NCBI RefSeq assembly: GCF_964065165.1
Contig: NZ_OZ061549.1
Coordinates: forward strand, 992,001 to 1,056,000
Origin: Levilactobacillus yonginensis
GTDB lineage: Bacteria; Bacillota; Bacilli; Lactobacillales; Lactobacillaceae
Direction of reading: 5' to 3'
DNA length: 64,000 nucleotides
Shown here: positions 18,294-27,582 of the stretch, piece after piece
Layout of the letters: each line of letters starts with the position of its first letter
Numbering within the stretch: position 1 is the first letter of the stretch
Notes under the pieces: model-generated
The model's input: the letters and a program-made list of their open reading frames with translations, nothing else
Database searches by the model: none
What the model was told of the DNA's origin: nothing
Position numbers and translations under genes: made by a program

Positions 18294-18878
18294 TTAGTCT
18301 GAATCAGATTCATCATTTAAATACAACGTCATATCAGCAGCGTCTTCATGATCACCGAAGTAATACCCCCGCTTAATGCCAGATTGTTCAAAGTTCAACT
18401 CACGGTACAGCTTTTGAGCATTTTGATTTGAAACTCGAACCTCTAAACTCACGGACTTATAGCCCATCTGACGCGCCTTCTTGATCATGACACCTAATAG
18501 GAAACGGCCCAAGCCCCGACTTTGAAATTCTGGTAAGACGGCAATGTTGGTAATGTGAGCATCACGAGTCCGATCATCAAACGTGCTGCCAATGAAAGCC
18601 AACAGCCGGTCATCCTTCCGTACCACTAAGTACAACCGGTCTTTCTCGCGCCGTAATTCATTGGCAAACGCCGTTGAATCCCACGGTGCCTTACCCGCGT
18701 AGACCGCCTTTTCAATCTCAATCATTTCTGGAATGTCGGTAAACAATGCCTTGGCCACGAAGTAAGTGACATCACGAATCTCTACCCGGTGGTTCTTCAC
18801 GTCCATAGCTTCCTCACGGGCAAGCTCATTTCGACTTCCAAATATATTTTTATACCAGACTTTAAATTTTTTCAACAT
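18294..18878 (-). CDS. rimI: Ribosomal-protein-alanine N-acetyltransferase RimI-like
   Basis: This is a 194-residue GNAT acetyltransferase of the RimI type. The acetyl-CoA loop is [15 protein letters not shown] (about 115-130), followed by [20 protein letters not shown], the typical RimI C-terminal segment. The protein carries about 35 extra N-terminal residues compared with the usual 150, including [14 protein letters not shown]. It overlaps tsaB by 17 bp and lies 32 bp before tsaD, the common t6A gene order in Firmicutes. Substrate is inferred from the family. Confidence 0.92.
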   Translation of the reverse strand: MLKKFKVWYKNIFGSRNELAREEAMDVKNHRVEIRDVTYFVAKALFTDIPEMIEIEKAVYAGKAPWDSTAFANELRREKDRLYLVVRKDDRLLAFIGSTFDDRTRDAHITNIAVLPEFQSRGLGRFLLGVMIKKARQMGYKSVSLEVRVSNQNAQKLYRELNFEQSGIKRGYYFGDHEDAADMTLYLNDESDSD

Positions 18879-19584
18879 ATGATTCGACGTCCTCTTTCGG
18901 ATTCTTAGCGCGCCATTCGGCTTCAGCCTGCGTCAAACGAAGATAGTTGGGCACGAAGCGGTCGACGTCCTTCACAGGCGTCATTTGCTGTCCTAATAAG
19001 CCAATTGTCGCCACTTGTGGCAAGTTCAACCAAGAACTAATTCGTGGTGTGGCAGCTGACACAGTGGTGTTAATCAGATCAGTGAAGTGATCAGCATCTC
19101 CCAAGAACCAGACAGGTTCTGCATATTCCTTAACGGCTTCCAAAAAAGTTGTAATACTCGTATGGCCATCTGCAATGACTGCCGTTGGTTGACCGTCTTT
19201 AATCCGATATAAACCAGCGAATACATTCTGATTACGAGCATCAAATAGTGGGGCCACCAAGGCCCCTTCAACTGGCACATTAGCAGCCAATGTAGCCAAG
19301 CTTGATACGGCTACCAGTTCGATATTCAACGTTGTAGCCAGTGTCTTAGCCGTTGTCACGGCAATCCGAATTCCGGTATAAGAGCCCGGACCAGCTGCCA
19401 CAACGATACGGTCCAGGTCTGTTGGCTCTAACCCAGCCATACTCATCAAACGTTCAATTTCGGGTAACAAGTACTCTGCATGTTTTTGGTGAACGGTTAC
19501 CGTGATGGCAGCTAACACCGTGCTGTCATCTAAGACGGCAACACTCAGCGGTCGATTTGATGTATCAATTGCTAAAATCTTCAT
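18862..19584 (-). CDS. tsaB: tRNA threonylcarbamoyladenosine biosynthesis protein TsaB
   Basis: TsaB is the scaffold partner of TsaD and TsaE in t6A37 synthesis. The 240-residue protein begins MKILAIDTSNRPLSVA and has the family motif VVAAGPGSYTGIRIAVTTAK (about 61-80), with PLFDARNQNVFAGLY further on. It is the first gene of the tsaB-rimI-tsaD cluster, and its end overlaps rimI, implying coupled translation. Length is normal and the assignment is firm. Confidence 0.95.
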   Translation of the reverse strand: MKILAIDTSNRPLSVAVLDDSTVLAAITVTVHQKHAEYLLPEIERLMSMAGLEPTDLDRIVVAAGPGSYTGIRIAVTTAKTLATTLNIELVAVSSLATLAANVPVEGALVAPLFDARNQNVFAGLYRIKDGQPTAVIADGHTSITTFLEAVKEYAEPVWFLGDADHFTDLINTTVSAATPRISSWLNLPQVATIGLLGQQMTPVKDVDRFVPNYLRLTQAEAEWRAKNPKEDVESYVEKI

Positions 19585-19758
19585 AATTGCTTACGTTCCC
19601 CTTCACTGTGTTTCGCCATAACTTTTAAAATTCCGGAAACGCTAAAAGCGGTGTCACCGCTCAACGTCCGGCTGATTTTTCCGTTGACTGTCTTTATCAG
19701 TTTACTATACTACCACAAAGCCGTCGTGGCTACACCTTACCTGCCTGATTTTTCAGCT

Positions 19759-20499
19759 TTAGGCTTTTTTCCAAGTAACCGTGGCTTCCACCGCCGTGGT
19801 CGTTCCCAGCTTAACGGTATGTTGGGTGGTTGTAGGTGTCGAACGACGAACCTCACTGATCACTTGATGCCCATACTGGACTTCATTTTCAAACCGAATC
19901 TTGACGTCCGTTGGTTGCTGTTGCCGAAGAAAATCAGCTGGCAACGCATCCAGCATCCACTCAAAGTAATGCGCATTGTTCACGTGACCATTATTATCAA
20001 TATCAAAATACCGCACCGCGTAAGGTTTAAAGACTCCCGTCAACGTTGCGTCAGCCCGATCCGGTCGTGGCAACCGTGGCAAGCGGGTCTGTTGCTCACT
20101 GGCATATGGTGCCATGACTGCGTCAGGGATTGTCGCAATCTTCCGGGTCTCATAACTCATCGTTACCCAGATACCTTCTCCATAGGCCAGTTGTTGACCA
20201 GTGGCATCGAATAGCCAGTACTCTCGGTAAGCAAAATACCGGTTGTATGAGGTGGCACGGGTCTTGACAGTCACCACATCCCCAGTCTGTGGCAGGCGGT
20301 TGATTTGGATATGGTACTGGGTAACCACCCAGCCCACACCCTGACTCTTAATAAAATCGGTAGTCAGGTTCAAGGCAGTATTCTGGTCCTCGGAGACCAA
20401 CACAAATAAGTTGATCAACATGGCGAGGGTCAAGTGGGCCGTATCATCTACCTCGTAATAAACGACACGGTGTGTTTCTGAAAACTCATTTGCGGCCAC
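19759..20499 (-). CDS. Acyl-ACP thioesterase (FatA-like)
   Basis: This is a 246-residue double hot-dog protein of the acyl-ACP thioesterase family (PF01643), which releases fatty acids from acyl carrier protein. The first hot-dog has FSETHRVVYYEVDDTAHLTL. The second has the catalytic-type segment VRYFDIDNNGHVNNAHYFEW (about 165-185), with the Asp-x-Asn-x-His-x-Asn pattern used by the family. It lies 5 bp after rsmI on the same strand, so it probably belongs to the rsmI transcript. The physiological acyl chain length is unknown. Confidence 0.9.
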   Translation of the reverse strand: MAANEFSETHRVVYYEVDDTAHLTLAMLINLFVLVSEDQNTALNLTTDFIKSQGVGWVVTQYHIQINRLPQTGDVVTVKTRATSYNRYFAYREYWLFDATGQQLAYGEGIWVTMSYETRKIATIPDAVMAPYASEQQTRLPRLPRPDRADATLTGVFKPYAVRYFDIDNNGHVNNAHYFEWMLDALPADFLRQQQPTDVKIRFENEVQYGHQVISEVRRSTPTTTQHTVKLGTTTAVEATVTWKKA

Positions 20500-20504
20500 C
20501 TAGG

Positions 20505-21386
20505 TCACTCCTTGTCTAAATGGTGATATTGTCGATAAATTTCTTGCTTCTTAACCCCTCTAAGGTTTGCTACTTCTTTGATGGCAGCGTTAGGCTTATC
20601 ACCAGCCGCAATTAGCCGGTCAACCTGTACTTCAACGGGTTCACTCAGGTCGACGGCCGTAGTGGCAGTCGTAGTAGGCGCTGGATTACCGCCAACTAAG
20701 ACAACAAATTCGCCCCGTACCGTATCATTGGTGGCCCAATCGGCCAATTCTGCTAAGGAGCCACGTAAAAATTCTTCGTAGCGCTTAGTTAACTCCCGAC
20801 ACAAAACGGCCGGCCGATCATCACCAAAACCAGCAGCTAAATTCTGTAGCGTCTTTTTTAACCGATGTGGTGCCTCGTAAAAAATCAACGTTTCTGGCCG
20901 TTGAGCTAAACTGTCAATTTCCGCCCGTTGATCCTTGGGCTTCCGGTCTAAAAAACCGTAGAAGTAAAATGGTTGTGGGGCTAAACCTGAGGCAATGAGC
21001 GCCGTTAAACCAGCGTTAGCACCCGGCAAAGGTACCACCGGAATGTGTTCTTCAATGCAGGCATTCACCAATTCGTGGCCCGGATCAGAGATGGAAGGCA
21101 TCCCCGCATCACTGACCTGAGCAATGTCCATCCCCGCTTGCAGCTTTGTAATAAGCTGAGGAATTCGTTCCTGCGTGTTGTGTTCGTGAAAACTGATTTG
21201 CTTTGTCTCAATCTCAAAGTGATTGAGGAGCTTCTGCGTATTACGCGTGTCCTCTGCCGCAATCAGATCCGCATTTTGTAACGTCTTAACCGCCCGAAAC
21301 GTCATGTCATCCAAATTACCGATTGGCGTGGGAACCAGGTATAGGTGCCCTTCCTCGTCACGCTGAAAACTTCGTCGTCGTTCCAT
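20505..21386 (-). CDS. rsmI: 16S rRNA (cytidine1402-2'-O)-methyltransferase RsmI
   Basis: RsmI methylates the ribose of C1402 in 16S rRNA. The 293-residue protein has the tetrapyrrole-methylase fold: LYLVPTPIGNLDDMTFRAV at the start, AAEDTRNTQKLLNHF, the SAM-binding VSDAGMPSISDPGHELV (about 94-110), PLPGANAGLTALIASGL and IFYEAPHRLKKTL. It follows yabA by 9 bp and is part of the holB-yabA-rsmI cluster found across Firmicutes. Confidence 0.95.
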   Translation of the reverse strand: MERRRSFQRDEEGHLYLVPTPIGNLDDMTFRAVKTLQNADLIAAEDTRNTQKLLNHFEIETKQISFHEHNTQERIPQLITKLQAGMDIAQVSDAGMPSISDPGHELVNACIEEHIPVVPLPGANAGLTALIASGLAPQPFYFYGFLDRKPKDQRAEIDSLAQRPETLIFYEAPHRLKKTLQNLAAGFGDDRPAVLCRELTKRYEEFLRGSLAELADWATNDTVRGEFVVLVGGNPAPTTTATTAVDLSEPVEVQVDRLIAAGDKPNAAIKEVANLRGVKKQEIYRQYHHLDKE

Positions 21387-21395
21387 TATTGCCTC

Positions 21396-21734
21396 CTACT
21401 GATCACGATAAATAACTTCTAAGCAAAAGGCACATTCCTCGTCTTGCTTACGCCGTGTCCCGTAAAATTCTCGACACACGTGAAACCCTTCCTCATACAA
21501 TTTTTCCAGAATCTGTCGGGACTTCGATAATCCCTGGGGTGTCTCGGGGTCTTCCGGCAAGGTGCGCTGGAGTTCTCTGACCAGATCCCGCAGATGTTGA
21601 TTTTCAATTTCTAATTCCGCATTCTGCTCAAAAACCTTAGTCATCTCTGCTTGTAAGTCAGAGAACTGGGCCGACATTTGGTCCAACTGCGCTTCAAGAC
21701 TCTTAAATTGATCGTATACTTCCTGTTTATCCAA
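21396..21734 (-). CDS. yabA: Replication initiation control protein YabA
   Basis: YabA binds DnaA and the DnaN clamp and limits replication initiation. The 112-residue protein has an N-terminal leucine-zipper-like coiled coil (about 3-60; FKSLEAQLDQMSAQFSDLQ) for tetramerisation. Its C-terminal zinc domain uses the His-Cys...Cys-x2-Cys pattern, seen as FHVCREFYG and ECAFC. It sits between holB and rsmI, the conserved position. Confidence 0.93.
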   Translation of the reverse strand: MDKQEVYDQFKSLEAQLDQMSAQFSDLQAEMTKVFEQNAELEIENQHLRDLVRELQRTLPEDPETPQGLSKSRQILEKLYEEGFHVCREFYGTRRKQDEECAFCLEVIYRDQ

Positions 21735-21762
21735 ACTGCCACCCTCCAGTGCTAACCTGATT

Positions 21763-22776
21763 TTAACGCGTTACCTGCGCTAGGATTTGTAAAGTTAAGG
21801 CTTCTAAAATTGTTTGAAAATTCATGTTCCCCGCTAATTGACTGCGGGTGGCCAAAGTCAGTGTCACAATCGTGACTAACTGATCAATGGTCAACTGCCG
21901 TGCGACCTGTTGGCTGACCTGGGCCACTTGTGGAAATGCTAATTGGTCGCCCGCTTCACCAGCCTGTTGCCGCAATGCATCGTGCCAAACCTGCACAAGC
22001 ATATCTAGGAGAACTCCCTGGCGATCACGATTCAACGCCAAGGGTAACAGTTCAGATTGCACGCGAACAAATGCGCGCTCATCGCCCTGACAGCAAGCTG
22101 TAAACCACTGGCCAACTTTGGTCTGGGCGTCCTTCAGCCAATCGTCGGTCGTTAGCTCCTGCGCTGCCTGCACACTTTCCGTCAACGTGGCTAATAGGTA
22201 GCGCTGGCTGGGCGCAATTCCAGCATCGGCTAAGGCACTGGCCAGTGCCTGTGGTGCCACCCGCAAGAAATCAACCACCTGCGTTCGCGATAGAATCGTA
22301 GGTAAAATCAAATTTTTGTTAGCTGTCAGCAACAAGGCCACCGTGTTGCCCACGGGTTCCTCAATAAACTTCAGCAAACTATTGGCTGCACTCGTGGTCA
22401 TCCGGTCGACCTGATCCACAATAAAAATCTTCTGATTACCCTCAACCGCACTCTTGGTGAACTCGGCCTTGAGGTACCGAACCTGGTCCACTTTGATCCG
22501 TTGACCATCAGGAATCACCGTAACCACGTCGGGATGGTCACCAGCTAAAATCCGCCGACACTCGGAACATTGCCCACAAGGCAGCCCTTCAGCCGTAACA
22601 TTTTGACAAAACAAACGCATGGCAATTGTTCGCGCCACCACCTGCCGACCCGTTCCGTCAGCCCCGTTGAAAAGATAAGCGTGGGATAGGTGTTGTTGCT
22701 GAATTAGGCGCATAAAGTGGCTTACCAATTGTGGTTGAAGCCGTTGGGCCGCAGCCACTACGGATTCTTCAGTCAT
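21763..22776 (-). CDS. holB: DNA polymerase III subunit delta'
   Basis: This is a clamp-loader subunit of 337 residues with an AAA+ fold. It has FNGADGTGRQVVA in place of a strict Walker A, which is normal for delta'. A zinc-binding CGQCSECRRI module sits at about 66-75, followed by VDQVDRMTTSAANSLLKFIE and the sensor-1 region LLTANKNLILPTILSR. It works with DnaX and HolA to load the beta clamp; dnaX lies 4 kb away in the same cluster. The start ATG is 10 bp after darA. Confidence 0.93.
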   Translation of the reverse strand: MTEESVVAAAQRLQPQLVSHFMRLIQQQHLSHAYLFNGADGTGRQVVARTIAMRLFCQNVTAEGLPCGQCSECRRILAGDHPDVVTVIPDGQRIKVDQVRYLKAEFTKSAVEGNQKIFIVDQVDRMTTSAANSLLKFIEEPVGNTVALLLTANKNLILPTILSRTQVVDFLRVAPQALASALADAGIAPSQRYLLATLTESVQAAQELTTDDWLKDAQTKVGQWFTACCQGDERAFVRVQSELLPLALNRDRQGVLLDMLVQVWHDALRQQAGEAGDQLAFPQVAQVSQQVARQLTIDQLVTIVTLTLATRSQLAGNMNFQTILEALTLQILAQVTR

Positions 22777-22785
22777 CTCGGCCCC

Positions 22786-23115
22786 CTAAAAACGGTGAAA
22801 TTGGTCAACTGGCATGACAAATACCGTCGCACCACCAACCTGAACTTCAACCGGGTACGCCGACGTACTGTCTAATTGCGCATCCAAGTTAACCGGTGGC
22901 GTCATGAACTGCTGCCGCGTGTGACTGGCTGCTTTGATCATGTCCAGCACTTCATCCACCCGTTCGTCCTCTAGCCCAATCATAAAGGTTGTGTTGCCAG
23001 ACTTTAAGAAGCCACCAGTGGTGGACAGCCGAGTTGCCCGGATATCATGATCAATAAACTCATTGCTCAGCCGATTAGCGTCCTTATCTTGGACGATAGC
23101 GATTAGTAATTTCAT
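22786..23115 (-). CDS. darA: c-di-AMP receptor protein DarA (PII-like, YaaQ)
   Basis: This 109-residue PII-like trimer-forming protein is known in B. subtilis, Listeria and Staphylococcus (DarA/PstA) to bind c-di-AMP. It begins MKLLIAIVQDKDANRLSNEF, has the ligand-loop motif RLSTTGGFLKSGNTTFMIG (about 29-47) and ends in VFVMPVDQFHRF. Length and motifs are standard. It lies between tmk and holB, its usual place. The downstream partner of DarA remains unresolved in the literature. Confidence 0.93.
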   Translation of the reverse strand: MKLLIAIVQDKDANRLSNEFIDHDIRATRLSTTGGFLKSGNTTFMIGLEDERVDEVLDMIKAASHTRQQFMTPPVNLDAQLDSTSAYPVEVQVGGATVFVMPVDQFHRF

Positions 23116-23140
23116 TGTGAATTTCCTCCCTCAATGCCGG

Positions 23141-23797
23141 TTAAAAATACCTGCGGGCTATTTGCTTAATCAGTGCTAACGATTCCTGAACCACTTGGTC
23201 CGGGGATTGCGTCGCATCAATCAGCTTGATTCGGTCTGGATGGGCTACTTGCAAACGCAGGTAGGCCGCCCGCACCCGGTCATGAAAGGCCGCTTGTTCA
23301 ACGTCGAGTCGATCAACTTTGTCAGGTTGTCGGTGCGCCTGAATACGCTGTAACCCCACCTCAGCAGGAACGTCAAAATAAATTGTCAGTTCAGGCAGTA
23401 AGCCATCGGTCGCGAATCTGTTCATCTCTTCGACTGCTTGCTCACCAATTTGCCGGCCCGCGCCTTGATAGGCAACGGAACTATCAACGTACCGGTCGCA
23501 AAGCACCAGTTGATTGGCCGCCAAAGCTGGTAGAATCGTTTCAGCTAAATGTTGTCGCCGTGCCGCTGCATAGAGCAGAGCTTCGGTTCGATAGTCCATG
23601 GCCGTATTTTTTCGATCCAAAATCACCGCGCGAATGCTCTCGGAAATGGGATTGCCCCCTGGTTCCCGGGTAATCGTCAACCGGTCGCCCAATAGCGGTG
23701 TAATCTGCGCCGTTATTGCCTTCAGTGCACTCGTTTTTCCCGCACCATCTGGTCCTTCAAAGCTAATAAACGTTCCTGACAAAATACTCGACCCCAT
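23141..23797 (-). CDS. tmk: Thymidylate kinase
   Basis: Tmk phosphorylates dTMP to dTDP. The 218-residue protein has the P-loop FEGPDGAGKTSA (about 13-24), the DR(Y/H) motif LCDRYVDSSVAYQGAGRQIG (about 95-114) and the LID arginines in the RIQAHRQPDKVDRL region. The N-terminal seven residues before GTFISFEG may be extra; the start with the best context is uncertain by a few codons. It heads the tmk-darA-holB-yabA-rsmI series; no promoter was pinned down. Confidence 0.95.
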   Translation of the reverse strand: MGSSILSGTFISFEGPDGAGKTSALKAITAQITPLLGDRLTITREPGGNPISESIRAVILDRKNTAMDYRTEALLYAAARRQHLAETILPALAANQLVLCDRYVDSSVAYQGAGRQIGEQAVEEMNRFATDGLLPELTIYFDVPAEVGLQRIQAHRQPDKVDRLDVEQAAFHDRVRAAYLRLQVAHPDRIKLIDATQSPDQVVQESLALIKQIARRYF

Positions 23798-24138
23798 TTT
23801 TGATTGATAGTTATATTGTACTTGAATTCAGAATTGATGTCTATTTGCATCCATTGCTTATCATGGGTTTAGTTATTAAATTAGGCGTTATTTTAGCTAA
23901 CCCACACCAACGACTAAATTATACGTCCCATACTATCTAATTTAAGTGAATTTTGTCTTCTCAGCACCAAATTATTAAAACTTCAGCCAAGTAGCTGCTT
24001 TATCACCCTAAGGACGACCTCAAAGAGCTATTCAAATCCCCACCACAATAAGTTTTACTTAACTTCATCCTTAGATGCCAAGAGGCCGAGACTACTTGTC
24101 TCGACCTCCGTTTGGTTAATCTTCATCTGTTTACCCTG
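23798..24138. other. Gap between yaaL and tmk
   Basis: About 340 bp, A+T-rich, with no supported gene. Near the left of yaaL, at 24088-24112, lies a hairpin (AGGTCGAGAC / GTCTCGGCCT on the minus strand) that probably ends the dnaX-recR-yaaL transcript, although its T-run is weak. This splits the replication cluster into two transcripts. Confidence 0.45.
24088..24112 (-). terminator. Probable terminator after yaaL
   Basis: Ten-base stem AGGTCGAGAC / GTCTCGGCCT with a 5-nt loop. The following minus-strand bases are CTTGG, so termination would be weak. Confidence 0.5.
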
Positions 24139-24390
24139 TTAATCGCGGAAAATAGCAGCTGAAATGTGCTTCCCACGGACTTTACGCCGCCGGGCTTCCC
24201 GGTACAAGAACAGGTACGTTTGCCGAGCTAACGCCGTGTTGGCAGTCATTTGATTGTCCGCATCGGCGATGGCTTCTTCTGTTTGCTTTGCATGATCCCA
24301 GCGGTCCTTCGCGGCATCGATGGTTGCCAAAAGCTGATCATCGTAAGCCGCCTTGAGCCGGGGAAGTTGGCGTTTCTTTCTACCGAACAT
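24139..24390 (-). CDS. YaaL family protein (DUF2508)
   Basis: This is a small 83-residue, highly charged and probably helical protein, matching the YaaL/DUF2508 family found next to recR in Firmicutes. It starts MFGRKKRQLPRLKAAYDDQL and contains REARRRKVRGKHISA near the C-terminus. No catalytic motif is seen. It is 11 bp downstream of recR in the dnaX-ybaB-recR-yaaL operon. Function is unknown; the constant position suggests a link with DNA repair or replication. Confidence 0.88.
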   Translation of the reverse strand: MFGRKKRQLPRLKAAYDDQLLATIDAAKDRWDHAKQTEEAIADADNQMTANTALARQTYLFLYREARRRKVRGKHISAAIFRD

Positions 24391-24401
24391 CGGGAGACCT
24401 C

Positions 24402-25001
24402 CTACATTTCCGTTCGGCCTTCTACGGCCTTGAACAACGTCATTTCATCAGCATACTCGATGTCACTCCCCACGGATAATCCGTGAGCCAACCGTGTAAC
24501 TTTAATCCCGGCTGGTTTAATCAAACGTGACAGGTACATCGCCGTTGCTTCACCCTCAGGTGTTGCGTTGGTGGCAATAATCACTTCTTTAATCGTCGGA
24601 TTCTGTTGTAATCGGTTGATCAGACTAGAAATGTTCAAGTCCTCAGGTCCTTTGCCCTCAATTGGCGACATTACACCATGAAGGACGTGATACAAGCCGT
24701 GATATTCCTTCATCTTTTCCATGACCATGATATCCTTTGCTTGTTCAACCACCAAGACGTGGGACTGATCTCGCGTCTTGTCAGCACAAATTACACACGG
24801 ATCACTCTCAGTAATATTGCCACAGATCGAACAAAAATGGAGATCCTTTTTGGCTGCAACCAGTGCCTTTGAAAAGGCAGTCACGTCGTCTTCCTGCATA
24901 TCAATCGTGAAAAAGGCAAGTCGTGTGGCGGACTTTTGGCCAATTCCCGGCAACTTCATGTAACTGTCGATCAGTTGTGCAATTGGTTCTGGGTACTGCA
25001 T
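24402..25001 (-). CDS. recR: Recombination mediator RecR
   Basis: RecR works with RecO (and RecF) to load RecA on gapped DNA. The 199-residue protein has the N-terminal helix-hairpin-helix [15 protein letters not shown] (about 18-32), the C4 zinc finger ([16 protein letters not shown], about 57-72) and the Toprim domain ([37 protein letters not shown]). It sits in the standard ybaB-recR-yaaL order. Confidence 0.97.
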   Translation of the reverse strand: MQYPEPIAQLIDSYMKLPGIGQKSATRLAFFTIDMQEDDVTAFSKALVAAKKDLHFCSICGNITESDPCVICADKTRDQSHVLVVEQAKDIMVMEKMKEYHGLYHVLHGVMSPIEGKGPEDLNISSLINRLQQNPTIKEVIIATNATPEGEATAMYLSRLIKPAGIKVTRLAHGLSVGSDIEYADEMTLFKAVEGRTEM

Positions 25002-25023
25002 GCCTCACAACGTCCTTTCTTAA

Positions 25024-25341
25024 TTACATACCAGGGATGTTCATACCTTGTGTGTACTTCCCCATAGTTTGCTTTGTCGTCTCGTCAACCTTGCCTAATG
25101 CATCATTAACAGCTGCTAACACTAAATCAGCCAACATGTCAGGGTCATCCGGATCAATGGCTTCTGGCTTGATTGTCAAATCTGTCATCTTCCGTTCGCC
25201 AGTAAAAGTTGCTTGAACCAGGTCATCTGGTGATGTCCCAGTAAAACTTTGGGCGTTCAAATTAGCCTGGTCCTCTTCCATTTTCTTTTGCATTTGGCGC
25301 ATTTGTTTCATCATGCTACCCATATTTCCCATGTTCCGCAT
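25024..25341 (-). CDS. YbaB/EbfC family nucleoid-associated protein
   Basis: This is a 105-residue DNA-binding protein of the YbaB/EbfC family. The N-terminus is Met-rich ([20 protein letters not shown]), the middle has [20 protein letters not shown], and it ends [14 protein letters not shown]. The start at 25341 gives GGAAGG a 9-bp spacing; the ATG three codons upstream would touch the binding site. It lies between dnaX and recR, the canonical cluster. Confidence 0.93.
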   Translation of the reverse strand: MRNMGNMGSMMKQMRQMQKKMEEDQANLNAQSFTGTSPDDLVQATFTGERKMTDLTIKPEAIDPDDPDMLADLVLAAVNDALGKVDETTKQTMGKYTQGMNIPGM

Positions 25342-25361
25342 CTTAATCATCCTTCCAGGTT

Positions 25362-27131
25362 TTAATCTTTTTTTACATCAACAATTTCTTTACCAAATAA
25401 TTCTTCTGCCTTGGTGACAACTGGATTAGCTGCGGGTGTCGCCGGTTCTTCCGGCTCACCCTCTGCGTTATTTTGCAGCTCAGCCTTATGTGCCGTCAAG
25501 TAATTCTTTCGAATAACTGGCCACTCATCCTTCGGCACAAAGACGACCGGTAACGCGGCACCAATCATGCGGTCCAACCCGTTTTCCAAGGCATCCGTCA
25601 GCTCATTGTCAGTTGTTGCCCGCTGGTACAAGAACGAGTAGTCAAAGGCTACAATGACCCCTGAGTCCGCAGCCGCAACAGGCTGAGAAACCTTCATAAC
25701 AGCCCGCTGGGTGACCGACAAACTATTCAATAAGTCTGGCCAAGCCTCCTGTAACTGGTTCAGCTTTTCTCGCGTAGCACTCCCTAAGACGGGATAAATT
25801 TTGGCTAAGTTAACTTCCTTAGCCGGTGCAGACTTGTTGACCCGGGGGTTAGCCGGAGCGGCCACCTTAGTCGGTACTGGTGCTTGCTCGAGATGCTTGA
25901 CCGCAGAACGCAACTGATCAATTTCATGTTGTAGCTCTGCCACTGCTGGCGTTTCTCGCGCCTCGGTGGTTGCGGGCGTCGGTGTGTCAGGCGCGGCCGC
26001 ATTGGGCATCACAACGGTCGATGTTGCAACCGGCGTCCCCGGTTGCCGACCAATTTCAGCCAGCTTAATCGTCAAAATTTCTAAATAAACATCTGGATGG
26101 GTCGTAAACCGCATCTGTTGTTGAATCGCGTTCAGCTCATTGATCATGGCGTACATGGTCTGGGCCGGCGTCTTTTCCGCTAACGCTTTAAAGTCATCGC
26201 TAACGCTACCCATCTCTGCTTCTTCGACCAATTGTGGTGCCTGCTGGTACAGCAGTAAGTCACGGGCGTAGCCAATCACGTCTTCCGTAAAGCGCTCAGC
26301 ATCTTTGCCCGCTTCCAGCACAGACTGTAAGGTTGCTAACCCTGCTTTTGTATCCCCGGCAAGCACCTGTTGGACGTAGGTAGCCAAGAGCTCATGGGTG
26401 ACACTTCCCGTGACGAGGAGGGCATTATCCAGTGTGATCTCGTTGTCACCAAAGGACAAAGCTTGATCCAGGATACTCAAGGCATCCCGCATACCACCTT
26501 CAGCCGCTTTTGCAATAACCTTAACTGCCTGGTCGTCGTAAGTCACATCCTTTTGTTTCAGGATGTAGATCATTCGGTCGTAACTATCGCTCGCCGCAAT
26601 TCGCTTGAAATCAAACCGTTGTGTTCGAGAAATAATCGTCGCCGGAATCTTGTGTGGCTCCGTCGTCGCCAAAATAAAGATGACGTTAGCCGGTGGCTCT
26701 TCCAAAGTCTTCAGTAAGGCATTGAACGCACCAGTCGACAACATGTGGACTTCATCGATAATGTATACCTTGTAGTCCGCCACCGTTGGCGCATATTTCA
26801 CTTTATCCCGAATGTCACGAATTTCTTCAACCCCATTGTTAGACGCCGCATCGATCTCAATGACGTCGTTTAGAGTCCCTTCGGTAATTGCCCGACACGT
26901 CTCACATTCGTTACAAGGTTCACCATCAGTTTGGTGGTGACAGTTGATGGCTTTGGCAAAAATTTTAGCCGCTGAAGTCTTCCCAGTCCCACGAGGACCG
27001 GCAAAGAGGTAGGCGTGACTGATCTGATTTGTGGTAATCGCGTTCTTAAGCGTTCGGGTAATCACTTCTTGCCCAATCATGTCGTCAAATCTTTGGGGCC
27101 GCCAGACCCGATAAAGTGCTTGATAAGCCAT
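25362..27131 (-). CDS. dnaX: DNA polymerase III subunits gamma/tau
   Basis: DnaX is the clamp-loader ATPase and, as tau, the bridge to polymerase III and helicase. The 589-residue protein has Walker [17 protein letters not shown] (about 40-55), the zinc module [16 protein letters not shown], the DEAD-type [20 protein letters not shown] and sensor SRTQRFDF. A Pro/Ala/Thr-rich linker of about residues 375-440 leads to the C-terminal tau domain. The start [13 protein letters not shown] at 27131 is the family start; an upstream extension to 27164 is not conserved. I did not identify a frameshift signal for a shorter gamma form. Confidence 0.95.
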   Translation of the reverse strand: MAYQALYRVWRPQRFDDMIGQEVITRTLKNAITTNQISHAYLFAGPRGTGKTSAAKIFAKAINCHHQTDGEPCNECETCRAITEGTLNDVIEIDAASNNGVEEIRDIRDKVKYAPTVADYKVYIIDEVHMLSTGAFNALLKTLEEPPANVIFILATTEPHKIPATIISRTQRFDFKRIAASDSYDRMIYILKQKDVTYDDQAVKVIAKAAEGGMRDALSILDQALSFGDNEITLDNALLVTGSVTHELLATYVQQVLAGDTKAGLATLQSVLEAGKDAERFTEDVIGYARDLLLYQQAPQLVEEAEMGSVSDDFKALAEKTPAQTMYAMINELNAIQQQMRFTTHPDVYLEILTIKLAEIGRQPGTPVATSTVVMPNAAAPDTPTPATTEARETPAVAELQHEIDQLRSAVKHLEQAPVPTKVAAPANPRVNKSAPAKEVNLAKIYPVLGSATREKLNQLQEAWPDLLNSLSVTQRAVMKVSQPVAAADSGVIVAFDYSFLYQRATTDNELTDALENGLDRMIGAALPVVFVPKDEWPVIRKNYLTAHKAELQNNAEGEPEEPATPAANPVVTKAEELFGKEIVDVKKD

Positions 27132-27164
27132 GCAATCCGTTCCCTTCCGTGAGGTTAAAATCAT

Positions 27165-27381
27165 TTATTTAAGAGGCACATTTTTCAAAATTCACTGTTA
27201 ACAATTATAGCCTTTTTCGTGGGTCCTCGCCACGGATTGACCGCAAGTATTTTGGGAATCTCCCGCACTTCCGGGCCAACCACTGCTGGAGCTCAAACCG
27301 TATCCGCTACCACAATAAAATATTTTTTCTTCCATATAAGTAGTTTCACTGGTAAATAGCTGAGTACCCAAAATTAGACAC
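27165..27381. other. Gap between dnaX and SRP RNA terminator
   Basis: About 215 bp with no supported gene. The minus strand contains several local pairings (for example CGTGG / CCACG at about 27220-27237) in a G+C-rich block. A 45-codon frame with many Cys, Gly and Ser residues lacks a ribosome binding site. It may be the dnaX leader. A possible -10 (TATAAT) lies near 27207-27212 without a good -35. Confidence 0.35.
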
Positions 27382-27412
27382 AAAAAAACTCCCAGTCCAC
27401 GGACTAGGAGTT
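27382..27412 (-). terminator. Terminator of the SRP RNA gene
   Basis: Minus strand: AACTCCTAGTCC / GGACTGGGAGTT stem with a very short loop, then T7. It ends the small RNA transcript 17 nt past its closing stem. Confidence 0.9.
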
Positions 27413-27428
27413 GGAATTAGCTCATAAA

Positions 27429-27508
27429 CTTGAAGCACAAAGCGAAACGAACTTAGTGCTGCTTCCTTCCGGACCTGACACGATTCGTAAGCCCACCCTT
27501 GCTCCAAG
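27429..27508 (-). ncRNA. ffs: Signal recognition particle RNA (small bacterial type)
   Basis: The minus strand contains the conserved SRP RNA apical domain, GTCAGGTCCGGAAGGAAGCA, which binds Ffh. The outer ends pair as CTTGGAGCA / TGCTTCAAG, closing a hairpin of about 80 nt, with inner pairing TACGAA / TTCGTT. A promoter lies upstream and a terminator downstream. Ends are approximate to about 10 nt. It sits next to dnaX, as in other lactobacilli. Confidence 0.95.
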
Positions 27509-27526
27509 GCCTTAACGGCAAATACT

Positions 27527-27555
27527 AGTGTATCATGATTTGGGGGGAGTGTCTA
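27527..27555 (-). promoter_or_regulatory. Promoter of the SRP RNA gene
   Basis: Minus strand: -35 TAGACA (27555-27550), 17-bp spacer, -10 TACACT (27532-27527), about 20 bp before the RNA 5' end. Confidence 0.68.
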
Positions 27556-27582
27556 GGATGTTATTAAAGAGTGGTCGGTGAG

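Noticed and set aside
23870..23925. Imperfect inverted repeat TGGGTTTAG ... GCTAACCCA between yaaL and tmk
   Set aside because: Too many mismatches and no context of promoter or T-run; probably chance.
27198..27330. Cys/Gly/Ser-rich 45-codon frame between the SRP RNA gene and dnaX
   Set aside because: No binding site before the ATG and it covers the probable dnaX leader. A structured leader seems as likely as a peptide.
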